Part shown: one piece after another, positions 8,277 through 16,635 of the stretch
Position numbering within the stretch: the first letter of the stretch is position 1
Layout: each line of letters starts with the position of its first letter
Source: CAZCDS01 sp964497585
GTDB lineage: Bacteria > Desulfobacterota > Desulfomonilia > Desulfomonilales > Desulfomonilaceae
NCBI GenBank assembly: GCA_964497585.1
Contig: CAZCDS010000001.1
Coordinates: 62,001-126,000 of the forward strand
Direction: 5' to 3'
DNA length: 64,000 nucleotides
The notes under the pieces: generated by a model
The model's input: only the letters and a program-made list of their open reading frames with translations
What the model was told of the DNA's origin: nothing
Databases searched by the model: none
Translations under genes and position numbers: made by a program

Positions 8277-9317
8277 GTGGGACCCTTTCAAAGGGGCCGG
8301 TTCCATCTGGGATTTCTTACGACCCTGATCTTTTCATTGGCGTTCTTGTTATCCCCTTCAGTCGACGCGGATGATTGCAAGAGAATTCAGAACATCCTCG
8401 TGCTGTTCGACGCATCGGGATTCATGAAGCAGGGGGACCGGTACGATCAGTTTCTCAAGCAGATGAATAATTTCAAGAATGCCATGCCGCTGACGGCCGA
8501 CGGCTTCTTCAATGTCGGGTTGCGTCACTATGGCTTGAAGGTCGGGATGGGGTGCCACAACACGGAGAGTATCCTTGCGATCCAGCCATGGGACCCCGAG
8601 CGATTCATCAATGCCTTTCCGCGGCATGTCTCCTACGGTGTCAGTGCACTCTCCGCCGGCCTGAGAGCTTCAGGCGACGAGATCGCGGCAACACCGGGCA
8701 AGAGCGTGATCATCCTCATAGGTGGTGGTATTGAGTCATGCAAATCCGATCCCGTGAAGATCGCAGACAGACTCGCCTTCAACAACCCTGATTTGGAGAT
8801 CCATACCTTTCAGGTAGGCAACTCGCAGGAAGGGAAGTTCTTTTTGCAGGGGATAGCACGCAAGTGCAAGGGCACGTACCAGAATATCGCGTCTATGGGT
8901 TCCGTGGCAGGCTGGCACTCCTGGATGAAGCGATACCTTGTCGTTCCGTGCCCAGCGCCGGAAGGGGTCGGGGCTCCCGAAGAGATCCCTCCCATCGTTT
9001 TTGATTACAACAGCTTTTCGGTCCACTGCAAGGACCGCACCCTGGACGCGTCGAACCTGCGAAGTCTCGATATCGTGGGTAAGTATCTTCAGGCCAACCC
9101 TCGAGCCCGAGTGGTGCTGCACGGGTTCACGGATGGAAAGGGAAAACCGGCTTACAATCTGCGACTTTCTCGTCGAAGGGCAGAAGCGGTTGCCCTCGTC
9201 TTAAAAAAACAGTACGGGATTCCGGATGCCCGGATCGGGATAATTGCTCATGGAGAAGCTCCTGGCGGGCCGCCGGGCGAGATCCTCCGCCGAGTGGAAT
9301 TCGAACTCTTCAAATAG
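8277..9317 (+). CDS. Exported von Willebrand A domain-OmpA domain protein
   Basis: 346 residues: signal peptide (about 1-31), a VWA-like domain (about 38-215) and a C-terminal OmpA peptidoglycan-binding domain (about 245-346). The OmpA domain keeps the key Asp and Arg (GFTDGKGKPAYNLRLSRRRA), so attachment to peptidoglycan is likely. The VWA metal site is altered: the usual DxSGS reads FDASGFMKQG, with Phe in place of the second Ser. The GTG start is supported by AGGAGGA 7 bases upstream and by a promoter at 8191-8219. The role is unknown; a cell-envelope scaffold is plausible. Confidence 0.87.
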   Translation: MGPFQRGRFHLGFLTTLIFSLAFLLSPSVDADDCKRIQNILVLFDASGFMKQGDRYDQFLKQMNNFKNAMPLTADGFFNVGLRHYGLKVGMGCHNTESILAIQPWDPERFINAFPRHVSYGVSALSAGLRASGDEIAATPGKSVIILIGGGIESCKSDPVKIADRLAFNNPDLEIHTFQVGNSQEGKFFLQGIARKCKGTYQNIASMGSVAGWHSWMKRYLVVPCPAPEGVGAPEEIPPIVFDYNSFSVHCKDRTLDASNLRSLDIVGKYLQANPRARVVLHGFTDGKGKPAYNLRLSRRRAEAVALVLKKQYGIPDARIGIIAHGEAPGGPPGEILRRVEFELFK

Positions 9318-9526
9318 CCTGTTGCCGAGCAGTCTTCTGCACGAACTCGTCGGTCCCCTGAGAGCGGTATAAGCCGGGCGTTGCACAACCAATGGAGCAG
9401 CTTGGTAACCCCATCATTTTCACGGGTGATTTCGACTTTGCCTTCCCAAACGCATTAACTGGCTTTATGATAGGACAAGAAATCGGCCTTCGCCCCGCTC
9501 AGAGTGACCGACAGAGGAACTGCGCG

Positions 9527-10042
9527 ATGAGGACGCTCCTGGCGTTCCTAACCATAATCCTGCTCATCCCGGCCTCGGCGATTGCGTCCCCGTCGCTGGA
9601 TATCCTCGTGAAACGACTTCTCAAAACGGGGCGCACCCTTGCCGATGGGACCCACTACCTGGAGGCTCTCGACCAACTGGGTGAAGCGAGAGACATGCTT
9701 GAGCGTTCCGGCAAGACGAAAAGCCGGGTCTATGGAGACGTGCTTTACGCCATAGCGGAAACGAAAATCAGAGGCCGCATTCATCAGCGATTCTCCGCGT
9801 CATACGTCAAGAGCGCGCTGGCGGACATCCGGGCCTGCAATCGACTGCGGGAAAGGCTGCCGAACATTCTGCCGCAGCAGTTGGCTCAGAGCTACTATCT
9901 TGAAGGCGTGATTAATAAGCGGTACTTCCACCGCTTCGACGAGGCATGCTCGTTGCTTCGCAAATCCGTGGACATGGATCCGGCGAACGCGGCGGCCAAG
10001 AGAGAACTCAGCGAACTGATCGGAAAAGGATGTAAGGACTAG
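9527..10042 (+). CDS. Secreted helical (TPR-like) protein of unknown function
   Basis: A 171-residue exported protein: signal peptide of about 20 residues (MRTLLAFLTIILLIPASAIA) followed by helical pairs resembling degenerate TPRs (HYLEALDQLGEARDMLE; FDEACSLLRKSVDMDPANAAAKREL). The frame is open from 9392, but the ATG at 9527 has AGAGGAAC upstream and starts the signal peptide. It lies downstream of the VWA-OmpA gene and could act with it in the envelope, though the 209-bp gap makes co-transcription uncertain. Confidence 0.7.
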   Translation: MRTLLAFLTIILLIPASAIASPSLDILVKRLLKTGRTLADGTHYLEALDQLGEARDMLERSGKTKSRVYGDVLYAIAETKIRGRIHQRFSASYVKSALADIRACNRLRERLPNILPQQLAQSYYLEGVINKRYFHRFDEACSLLRKSVDMDPANAAAKRELSELIGKGCKD

Positions 10043-10118
10043 CCATGCCGTTCGGGCCGGCTGCGCGGTCACGCGAGAACCTGCCTCCTGCGAGAAGTCC
10101 GCGAAAGTTGCGTTTGTC

Positions 10119-10364
10119 ATGACCAAGAAGACCAAGGAAAAGGAAGAGGGACCGGAACGGTTCGATCAAAACATGGAAAAGCTCCGCACTATCGTCGACC
10201 GGATGGAGCGAGGCGAGTTGAACCTGGATGAGAGCCTCAAGCTCTTTGAAGAGGGCATCGGCCTCGCCAGGAAGCTCTTTGAGATACTCGACAACTCGGA
10301 AGGAAGGGTGGAGGAACTGCTCGAATCCATGGAAAGAATCCCCTTCGGGAGGGCGGAAGAATAG
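10119..10364 (+). CDS. xseB: Exodeoxyribonuclease VII small subunit
   Basis: An 81-residue protein with the XseB core: FDQNMEKLRTIVDRMERGELNLDESLKLFEEGIGLAR. It forms the exonuclease VII complex with XseA, which is not in this window. It lies 3 bp before the polyprenyl synthase gene, the widespread xseB-ispA-dxs arrangement. Confidence 0.95.
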   Translation: MTKKTKEKEEGPERFDQNMEKLRTIVDRMERGELNLDESLKLFEEGIGLARKLFEILDNSEGRVEELLESMERIPFGRAEE

Positions 10365-10367
10365 GCC

Positions 10368-11258
10368 ATGGATCTTGATGCCTATCTTGCGGAGAGGCGT
10401 CGACTCGTCGACAAGGCCCTTGACGAGAGGCTTCCTCCAGAGGATAATTACCCCGTCGAACTGCATCGTGCCATGAGATACAGCCTCTTTGCCGGCGGAA
10501 AGAGGATCCGTCCCATTTTGGCCATGGCTGCAGCCGAGGCAGTGAAAGGGAGAGTCGAGAGCGTGTTGCCGCTGGCTGTCGCTCTGGAGTGCATTCACAC
10601 GTACTCCCTCATCCACGATGATCTACCGGCTATGGACGACGATGACCTCAGGCGGGGAAAGCCGACTCTTCACAAGGTTTACGGAGAGGCTTTGGCCGTA
10701 CTCACCGGCGACGCGCTCCTGACGTTCGCGTTCGAGATTCTCACAGCTCCTGGGATGCAGCGGATTCATCCTCCGGAACGTTTGCTGCCGGTCATCAATG
10801 AGCTTGCCAGGGCAGCCGGTTCGGAGAAACTCGTAGGCGGTCAGGTCGTTGACATCTTGAGTGAAGGAGATGACGTAAGCATTGAGACGGTAAAGTATAT
10901 CGTCAGGAGTAAGACGGGTTCGTTGATCAAGGCCTCATTGACGTGCGGAGCACGACTGGCCGGGGGAAAGGCCGAGGAGATAAATCTTCTAGGAGGCTAT
11001 GGCGAGTTTCTCGGCATGGTCTTTCAGATACGGGACGATTTGTTGGACCTGGAGGGCGATCCCAACAAACTGGGCAAGGCCGTGCAGAAGGATCAACGGA
11101 GAGGCAAGGCAACATACCACAAGATCCTGGGCAAAGAGCGGACCGTCGGTATGATGCAAGATCTTGTGACCAGGGCCGTGGAGAGCGTAGAGCCATTGGG
11201 TCCGAATGCGGGCCCTCTGGTTGCATTGGGAAAATACTTGAGTGAAAGAATACACTGA
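10368..11258 (+). CDS. ispA: Polyprenyl (farnesyl/geranylgeranyl) diphosphate synthase
   Basis: Condenses isopentenyl diphosphate with allylic diphosphates to C15 or C20 products. In its 296 residues it has GGKRIRPILAMAA, the first Asp-rich motif DDLPAMDDDDLRRGKPT and the second one DDLLDLEGD, both needed for Mg-diphosphate binding. Chain length cannot be set by eye; the FPP synthase (IspA) name follows from its operon with dxs. The dxs frame overlaps or directly follows its 3' end. Confidence 0.93.
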   Translation: MDLDAYLAERRRLVDKALDERLPPEDNYPVELHRAMRYSLFAGGKRIRPILAMAAAEAVKGRVESVLPLAVALECIHTYSLIHDDLPAMDDDDLRRGKPTLHKVYGEALAVLTGDALLTFAFEILTAPGMQRIHPPERLLPVINELARAAGSEKLVGGQVVDILSEGDDVSIETVKYIVRSKTGSLIKASLTCGARLAGGKAEEINLLGGYGEFLGMVFQIRDDLLDLEGDPNKLGKAVQKDQRRGKATYHKILGKERTVGMMQDLVTRAVESVEPLGPNAGPLVALGKYLSERIH

Positions 11259-11274
11259 ATTCGCCGCAAGACCC

Positions 11275-13209
11275 ATGAACGAAAAGATCCGACATCGCGA
11301 GAACTCGATTCTCTGCACGATAGACTCGCCGGAAGAGGTTCGCAAGCTTCCTGCGGAGTCTCTGGAACAACTGGCAGCGGAACTGAGGGATCTCATCATC
11401 AGGACCGTGGCGAAGCGGGGTGGACACCTGGCCTCGAGCCTCGGTGTCGTCGAATTAACCGTGGCCATGTTGAAGGTCTTTGAGCCGCCCGAGGACCGGA
11501 TCGTCTTCGACGTGGGGCATCAAGCGTACGCGTACAAGATCCTTACTGGGCGGCGCGACGCGTTCCACACGCTGCGGTGCAAGGGCGGGATCGCCGGTTT
11601 TCCCAAACGCTCCGAGAGCCCCTATGACATCTTCGACGTCGGGCACGCAGGCAACGCGATCAGCGCGGCCGCGGGGATCGCTCAGGCAAGGTGCCTCGCG
11701 CGCGGGAAACATAAGGTCATCGCGATCGTCGGAGACGGATCGCTGACCTGCGGCGTCTCATACGAGGGACTCAACCAAGCCGGCGACGCCAAGAAAGATC
11801 TCATCATTATCCTCAACGACAACGAGATGTCCATCTCTCCTAATGTCGGCGCGATGGCGGCCTATCTGAACCGCATCATGACCGGCCAGGTCGTCACCCG
11901 TTTCCGCGAGGAGATCAAAGCGTTGCTCAAGAGTCTACCGGGTTCCATGGGCCGTTCCATGTACGGCCTCGCCAAGCAGTTCGAGGAAGCCCTCAAGGGA
12001 TTCATCACGCCAGGCAAACTCTTTGAGGAGTTAGGGTTCAAATACGTCGGTCCGATCGACGGCCATCGTATCAAGCACCTTGCCGACACCTTCACAAACG
12101 TGAAACGATTTCACGAGCCTGTCCTTGTTCATGTGGTGACCCGCAAGGGCAAAGGGTACCCCCGTGCAGAAAGCAATCCTAGCTATTTCCACGGAGTTGG
12201 ACCTTTTGACATTGAAACGGGCGAAGTGGAGAAGAAGCCGCCGGGCCCCCCGACCTATACGTGCGCGTTTGGAAAGACCATGGTTAAGCTGGCCGAGTCA
12301 GACCGGCGGATCGTCGCTATCACCGCAGCCATGGAATACGGAACCGGGCTGGCGGAGTTCGCGAGGATCTATCCCGAGCGCTTCTTCGACGTCGGCATCG
12401 CGGAGCAGCACGGCGTCATTTTTGCCGCGGGACTCGCGCGTGAAGGGTTCAGGCCCGTGGTTGCGATCTACTCCACTTTTATTCAACGGGGATTTGACCA
12501 CCTCATCCACGATGTCTGCATGCAGAACTTCCCCGTGGTGTTCGCGCTGGATCGAGCGGGGGTGGTGGGAGAAGACGGTCCCACGCATCACGGGGTCTTT
12601 GATATGGCCTTCACCCGGCACATACCGAACCTCACTGTGATGGTACCCTCCGATGAGAAAGAGATGGCGGATATGCTTCTCACAGCATTGAGCCTGGACG
12701 GTCCTTCAGCAATTCGCTATCCCCGGGCCAGAGGAGTCGGCGTGCCCATGGATGACGGACCCCATCCGCTCCAGATCGGTAAAGCGCGTACGCTCGCCCG
12801 CGGAAGCGATCTGCTCATCATCGCAGCCGGATCAATGGTTCAGCCTTCGGTTGAGGCTTCCAACCTTCTCTCGCAAGAGGGTCTTTCCGCAGGAGTGATA
12901 GACGCCCGTTTTCTCAAGCCTCTCGATCGGGAGCTCATTGCGGCGAAGTCGGCTGACGTGGGAATAGTCCTCACCGTGGAAGAGGGCGCGCTCGCCGGAG
13001 GGTTCGGCAGCGCGGTGCTGGAACTCCTTGCGGAAGAGGGACTGACCGGGGTGAAATACCATCGGATGGGAATACCCGATAGATTCGTGGAGCACGGTAC
13101 TCGGACCGAACTCCTCGACGAGCTCGGGCTCACCGCGGGGGGTATCGCCCGGCAGGCCCGGGCGCTCTTGGAGGGCCGGCCTGTATCGAAGCTCAGGCGC
13201 ATACTCTAG
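11275..13209 (+). CDS. dxs: 1-deoxy-D-xylulose-5-phosphate synthase
   Basis: Thiamine diphosphate enzyme for the first step of the MEP isoprenoid pathway (pyruvate plus glyceraldehyde 3-phosphate). Motifs: GGHLASSLGVVELTVA, the ThDP motif GDGSLTCGVSYEGLNQAG through LNDNEMSISPNVGAM, and in the second half the transketolase GIAEQHGV with GEDGPTHHGVFD. A GTG at 11242 would add 11 residues and overlap ispA by 17 bp; I prefer the ATG at 11275 (644 residues), though neither has a strong ribosome site. It is the third gene of the xseB-ispA-dxs operon. Confidence 0.96.
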   Translation: MNEKIRHRENSILCTIDSPEEVRKLPAESLEQLAAELRDLIIRTVAKRGGHLASSLGVVELTVAMLKVFEPPEDRIVFDVGHQAYAYKILTGRRDAFHTLRCKGGIAGFPKRSESPYDIFDVGHAGNAISAAAGIAQARCLARGKHKVIAIVGDGSLTCGVSYEGLNQAGDAKKDLIIILNDNEMSISPNVGAMAAYLNRIMTGQVVTRFREEIKALLKSLPGSMGRSMYGLAKQFEEALKGFITPGKLFEELGFKYVGPIDGHRIKHLADTFTNVKRFHEPVLVHVVTRKGKGYPRAESNPSYFHGVGPFDIETGEVEKKPPGPPTYTCAFGKTMVKLAESDRRIVAITAAMEYGTGLAEFARIYPERFFDVGIAEQHGVIFAAGLAREGFRPVVAIYSTFIQRGFDHLIHDVCMQNFPVVFALDRAGVVGEDGPTHHGVFDMAFTRHIPNLTVMVPSDEKEMADMLLTALSLDGPSAIRYPRARGVGVPMDDGPHPLQIGKARTLARGSDLLIIAAGSMVQPSVEASNLLSQEGLSAGVIDARFLKPLDRELIAAKSADVGIVLTVEEGALAGGFGSAVLELLAEEGLTGVKYHRMGIPDRFVEHGTRTELLDELGLTAGGIARQARALLEGRPVSKLRRIL

Positions 13210-13638
13210 ACCGCTGGAATCGGTCCGAACTCGATAACCTGGCAACAGAAACGATCAAGATATGAGAGGCTTCTCCGTCAGCCTACCTCTGATCGGGGAG
13301 AAGGCTCTCGACAACCGTGTTAGGGCTGGGGTTAAAGCGACGCAGTAGTGTCAGTTTCCGCCACCGTACGGATTCTTAGTTGCGCCTGCAATTGCGGTTG
13401 CCCTAAGAACCCTTTGCTCCCCTGGGAGGAACGGCCAGTACTCTCCGGTCATCGATCCTTGACCCCGGTTCGCGCTATCTGCTATTTTGCTGAGTCTGAT
13501 TCTTCATCTCAGGTACAACCAGGTCCGGAACTCCTTCGGCCAGGGGCCTGCCCCGGAAGCACGTGGCGGCGCCGCGAAGACGTCGGGCCGGGCCGCTGAG
13601 TGGCTTCCCTGACATCTTTCCTGCAAGGAGCTTATTGG
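13210..13638. other. 429-bp intergenic stretch with a large hairpin and a possible promoter
   Basis: No gene seen. Near dxs there is a 13-bp stem with one mismatch (13264-13276 against 13297-13309), without a T-run. At about 13372-13408, TTCTTAG and CTAAGAA bracket a GC-rich stretch. A weak promoter candidate for the acyl-CoA dehydrogenase is TTGACC (13459-13464), 18 bp, TATTTT (13483-13488). Confidence 0.4.
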
Positions 13639-14811
13639 ATGAGTGACGAGTACGACATCGAACTAACTGAAGAGCATATCATGCTCAGGGACATGGTTCG
13701 CAAGTTCGCGGAAAAAGAGATCATGCCCGTGGTGGATCAGGATGAGAGCGAGCACCGTTTCCAGCGCGAATTGGTGGACCAGATGGCTGAGCTGGGCCTT
13801 TTCGGATGCCCTATCCCCGAAGAGTACGGCGGCAACAACATGGGCTATCTGGCCCACGCCATCGTCACAGAAGAGATCGGAAGGGCCTCCGGATCGCTCA
13901 GGGTCGCTTTCAACATGCAGACAATGGGGACCGCCGTCTCGATCCTCAAGTGGGGCAGTGATGAGCTTAAGCATAAGTACATCCCCGAGCTAATGGCAGC
14001 CAAGCTCCTCGGATGTTTCGGCATCACCGAACCCGATTCCGGTTCCGACACCGCATCCATGTCGACCACCGCGGTCCGTGACGGGAACGAGTACGTCATA
14101 AATGGCCGCAAAATGTGGATAACCTGGGCCCCTGTGGCCGACATGGCTGTCCTTTTCGCCATGACGGACAAGAAGGCCAAACACAAAGGCATGAGCGCCT
14201 TCGTCATCGACATGGACATGCCGGGCGTGACCACTGAGGAGATCAAAGACAAACTTGGATTGTGGGCCACCCCCACGGGGGAGATCATTTTGGAGGACGT
14301 GCGGGTCCCCGCCAAAAATCTTCTGGGTGAAGAGAACAAGGGATTCGGATACCTCATGCGGGAACTGATCAGCACGAGGCTCAGCGCTGCCGCGGGAGCT
14401 GTCGGCTCTTGCCAGGCAGCGCTCGATGAGTCGATCAAGTACGCGACCGAACGCAGTCAGTTCGGCCAACCCATTGCCCGGTTTCAGATGGTCCAGGAAG
14501 TCATCGCACGGATGGTGGTCGAAACCGAAGCGGCCCGTGCTCTAGTATGGCGCTGCGCTATCCAAAAAGATCGGGGGCTCGTCAACAACATGCGTGAAAC
14601 CGTACTGGCCAAGTACTACGCATGTCGTGCTGCAGATGAGGTCCCGAATTTGGCCCTGGAGGTCTTGAGCGCGTACGGATATTCCAACGAATATCCCATC
14701 GCACGAATCCTCAGGGATGGTAAAGTGTACAAGATCCTCGAAGGGGCGACGAACATCATGAAGATGATATTGGCCAACGACGCGCTGGGTCTCAAAAAAG
14801 CCAATAGATAG
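13639..14811 (+). CDS. Acyl-CoA dehydrogenase, resembling non-decarboxylating glutaryl-CoA dehydrogenase
   Basis: FAD-dependent acyl-CoA dehydrogenase of 390 residues. It has the FAD/substrate segments FGITEPDSGSDTASM and NGRKMWITWA, and the catalytic base Glu in YKILEGATNIMKM. Several stretches are close to what I recall of the Desulfococcus multivorans glutaryl-CoA dehydrogenase (RLSAAAGAVG, SAYGYSNEYPIARILRD, the LGLKKANR tail), an enzyme that makes glutaconyl-CoA without decarboxylation. Substrate choice is inferred and could be another acyl-CoA. The start is ATG at 13639 with AGGAG upstream; the frame opens earlier at 13600. It faces a KamA-type gene. Confidence 0.85.
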   Translation: MSDEYDIELTEEHIMLRDMVRKFAEKEIMPVVDQDESEHRFQRELVDQMAELGLFGCPIPEEYGGNNMGYLAHAIVTEEIGRASGSLRVAFNMQTMGTAVSILKWGSDELKHKYIPELMAAKLLGCFGITEPDSGSDTASMSTTAVRDGNEYVINGRKMWITWAPVADMAVLFAMTDKKAKHKGMSAFVIDMDMPGVTTEEIKDKLGLWATPTGEIILEDVRVPAKNLLGEENKGFGYLMRELISTRLSAAAGAVGSCQAALDESIKYATERSQFGQPIARFQMVQEVIARMVVETEAARALVWRCAIQKDRGLVNNMRETVLAKYYACRAADEVPNLALEVLSAYGYSNEYPIARILRDGKVYKILEGATNIMKMILANDALGLKKANR

Positions 14812-14822
14812 GAGATCACGAC

Positions 14823-14902
14823 GCGGACTGAGTCCGCCTGAGGCACAAGGTGGGTTGAACGAGGATCATGGCACACGCGGGCACGCGGCGCTCTTGATCC
14901 TC
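14823..14902. repeat. Inverted repeats in the convergent gap
   Basis: GCGGACT-G-AGTCCGC (14823-14837) is a perfect palindrome, and GAGGATCA (14861-14868) pairs with TGATCCTC (14895-14902). They lie between two convergent genes, so a terminator role is possible, but no T-run follows on either strand. Confidence 0.35.
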
Positions 14903-14936
14903 AGGTCGGTTCTCATGAGGGATCGCGCGAAACCAT

Positions 14937-16049
14937 TCACGCGCCGAAGGCTGCCAGCGCTTCCTCTTTCATTTCATCGTAATCGTCCAGCCAATACGCG
15001 TCGGGATTGCTCCTGAGAGCCAACAGTGAAGCGCTTACCTCGTCGGTCGCGGCACGGTGATATTTGAAGTAGGTAATTCCCTCTTCCTTTCCGACGATCT
15101 CCAGCTTGCCGCTCGAGTGGGACATTACGTACCTCGCGGATTTCGCGATCCCTGAACAGAGGCTTCCGGCTCCGTTAAAAATGTCGATTCCCTCTTCGAC
15201 GGGAACTCCATAGGTCCTGTTGCCCACCGCAGGGCGACATTGAAACACGTAATAGGGCCGAATACCGATGAAAGAAAGCCTTTTGAGCAAGGTGGCCAGG
15301 GTTTCCGAATTATCGTTCAGCCCCCTTACCAGCGGCGTCTGATTGGCAAGTACGGCACCCGATTTCATCAAGAGATTGGCTGCCTTGACCGCCTCCCCGG
15401 TCATCTCCTTGGGGTGACTGAAGTGCGTCATGACGAACATCTTCTTGTCATCAGTGCTGTGGCGCTCCACCATGCTCAGCAGGTCCGGATCGTCCAGAAT
15501 CCTGTACGGATTGTAGGCCAGCATTTTCGTCCCGATCCGGACGACCTGGACGTGGTCGATCTCCCGAAGTTTGGCCACCATCTCGTCAATCCGGGCGGTG
15601 GGCAGCGTCAGAGGATCGCCTCCGCTGAGAATGACGTTGGTGATCTCCCTGTGCTCTAGAATGTACTGAAGCGCCGTGTCCCAGTCTTTGACAATCTCTT
15701 CCCGCTCATTGAGGAAGATCCTCTTACGAAAACAATATCGGCATATGCCACCACACGCGTCGGTGACGAGGAGGAGCACCGTGGAGTTGTACTTGTGCTG
15801 GACGCCGGGCAGCACTGTGTAGTCCTGTTCTTTGGAAGCGTCGAGTTCGCCCCAGGTTTCAAGTTCTTCCATACTTGGGATAACGGACCGGCGTATGGGA
15901 TCCCAAGGGTCGTCCCAGTCTATGAGGGACAGGTAATAGGTATTAGTGTAAAACTTGAATTTTTCAGTGACTTTCTCGAGCCTCTTCTTTTCTTCACGGG
16001 AGAGTTGAGTCAACTCATCCACACGGGTAACATACCTATGTCTCATCAT
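14937..16049 (-). CDS. KamA-family radical SAM enzyme (lysine 2,3-aminomutase-like)
   Basis: A 370-residue protein with the KamA layout: PGVQHKYNSTVLLLVTDACGG, the radical SAM cluster CGGICRYCFRKR (CxxxCxxC), LSGGDPLTL, and a later SSGKLEIVG that may hold the PLP lysine. Such enzymes move amino groups (lysine or glutamate 2,3-aminomutase) or act on EF-P (EpmB). It is divergent from the classical lysine enzyme, and the acetyltransferase that makes N-acetyl-beta-lysine is not adjacent. The frame opens at a TTG (16169); the ATG at 16049, after GGGTGAAG, starts at the conserved region. Confidence 0.82.
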   Translation of the reverse strand: MMRHRYVTRVDELTQLSREEKKRLEKVTEKFKFYTNTYYLSLIDWDDPWDPIRRSVIPSMEELETWGELDASKEQDYTVLPGVQHKYNSTVLLLVTDACGGICRYCFRKRIFLNEREEIVKDWDTALQYILEHREITNVILSGGDPLTLPTARIDEMVAKLREIDHVQVVRIGTKMLAYNPYRILDDPDLLSMVERHSTDDKKMFVMTHFSHPKEMTGEAVKAANLLMKSGAVLANQTPLVRGLNDNSETLATLLKRLSFIGIRPYYVFQCRPAVGNRTYGVPVEEGIDIFNGAGSLCSGIAKSARYVMSHSSGKLEIVGKEEGITYFKYHRAATDEVSASLLALRSNPDAYWLDDYDEMKEEALAAFGA

Positions 16050-16635
16050 CTTCACCCTGTTTGGATTTTGCTGCAGAGGCCTTCGATCAGAATTGATCGT
16101 ACCGAGTGATTCGGAATACAGGGAGTCCCCAGGCCCGTTCGCGTCGTATCTCGAGGTGGGCGCACACAACTCTACTTATCTTGTCATAGAATAGCAGAAA
16201 TTGAACCATAAATCCACATTTTTTTGACTCCGAGTTCCTTACCACATGGCTTTTCGAGACAACCGCACAACATACTGTTATTACAAGAAAACCATCGAGG
16301 CTCCCATTGGCGAATCTCCCTTCGGAAAAACAGGCCGATCAGCCTTTCCCTGTAAGGTGCCCACGTGTCCACTCCTGCGAGCTTGCATTTTGGTGACTCG
16401 TGGGCATTCAGCCCTCTAAGCAACGAAGGAGAGGCATGATGCATCCCAACGCTGCCGATATGGCCGTACCCGCTCCAATGGCCGGCGTCTGGAGGCCAAG
16501 CCCCACAACATCTGCAATTACAGGTCATTGCTCGATTCTCTCTCAAGAGACGTGAGTCTGGCACACACATCGCGTTTCCATTCCCGTGGTGCCTGGAGTA
16601 TGCTGTCGCCAAGTGCACAGCCAGGGAATCAATCC
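16050..16635. other. 586-bp divergent intergenic region
   Basis: It separates the KamA-like gene (minus) from tgt (plus). Open frames exist (for example 16184-16618 on the minus strand) but have no family signature, no ribosome site and odd composition. No clear promoter or RNA gene could be picked out by eye. Confidence 0.4.

Noticed and set aside
13264..13309. Hairpin after dxs as terminator
   Set aside because: A long stem exists but no T-run follows, so I list it only as an inverted repeat in the intergenic entry.
16184..16618. A 144-residue Cys-rich minus-strand frame between kamA-like and tgt
   Set aside because: Cys and Trp are scattered without pattern, and no start signal or family mark is seen.
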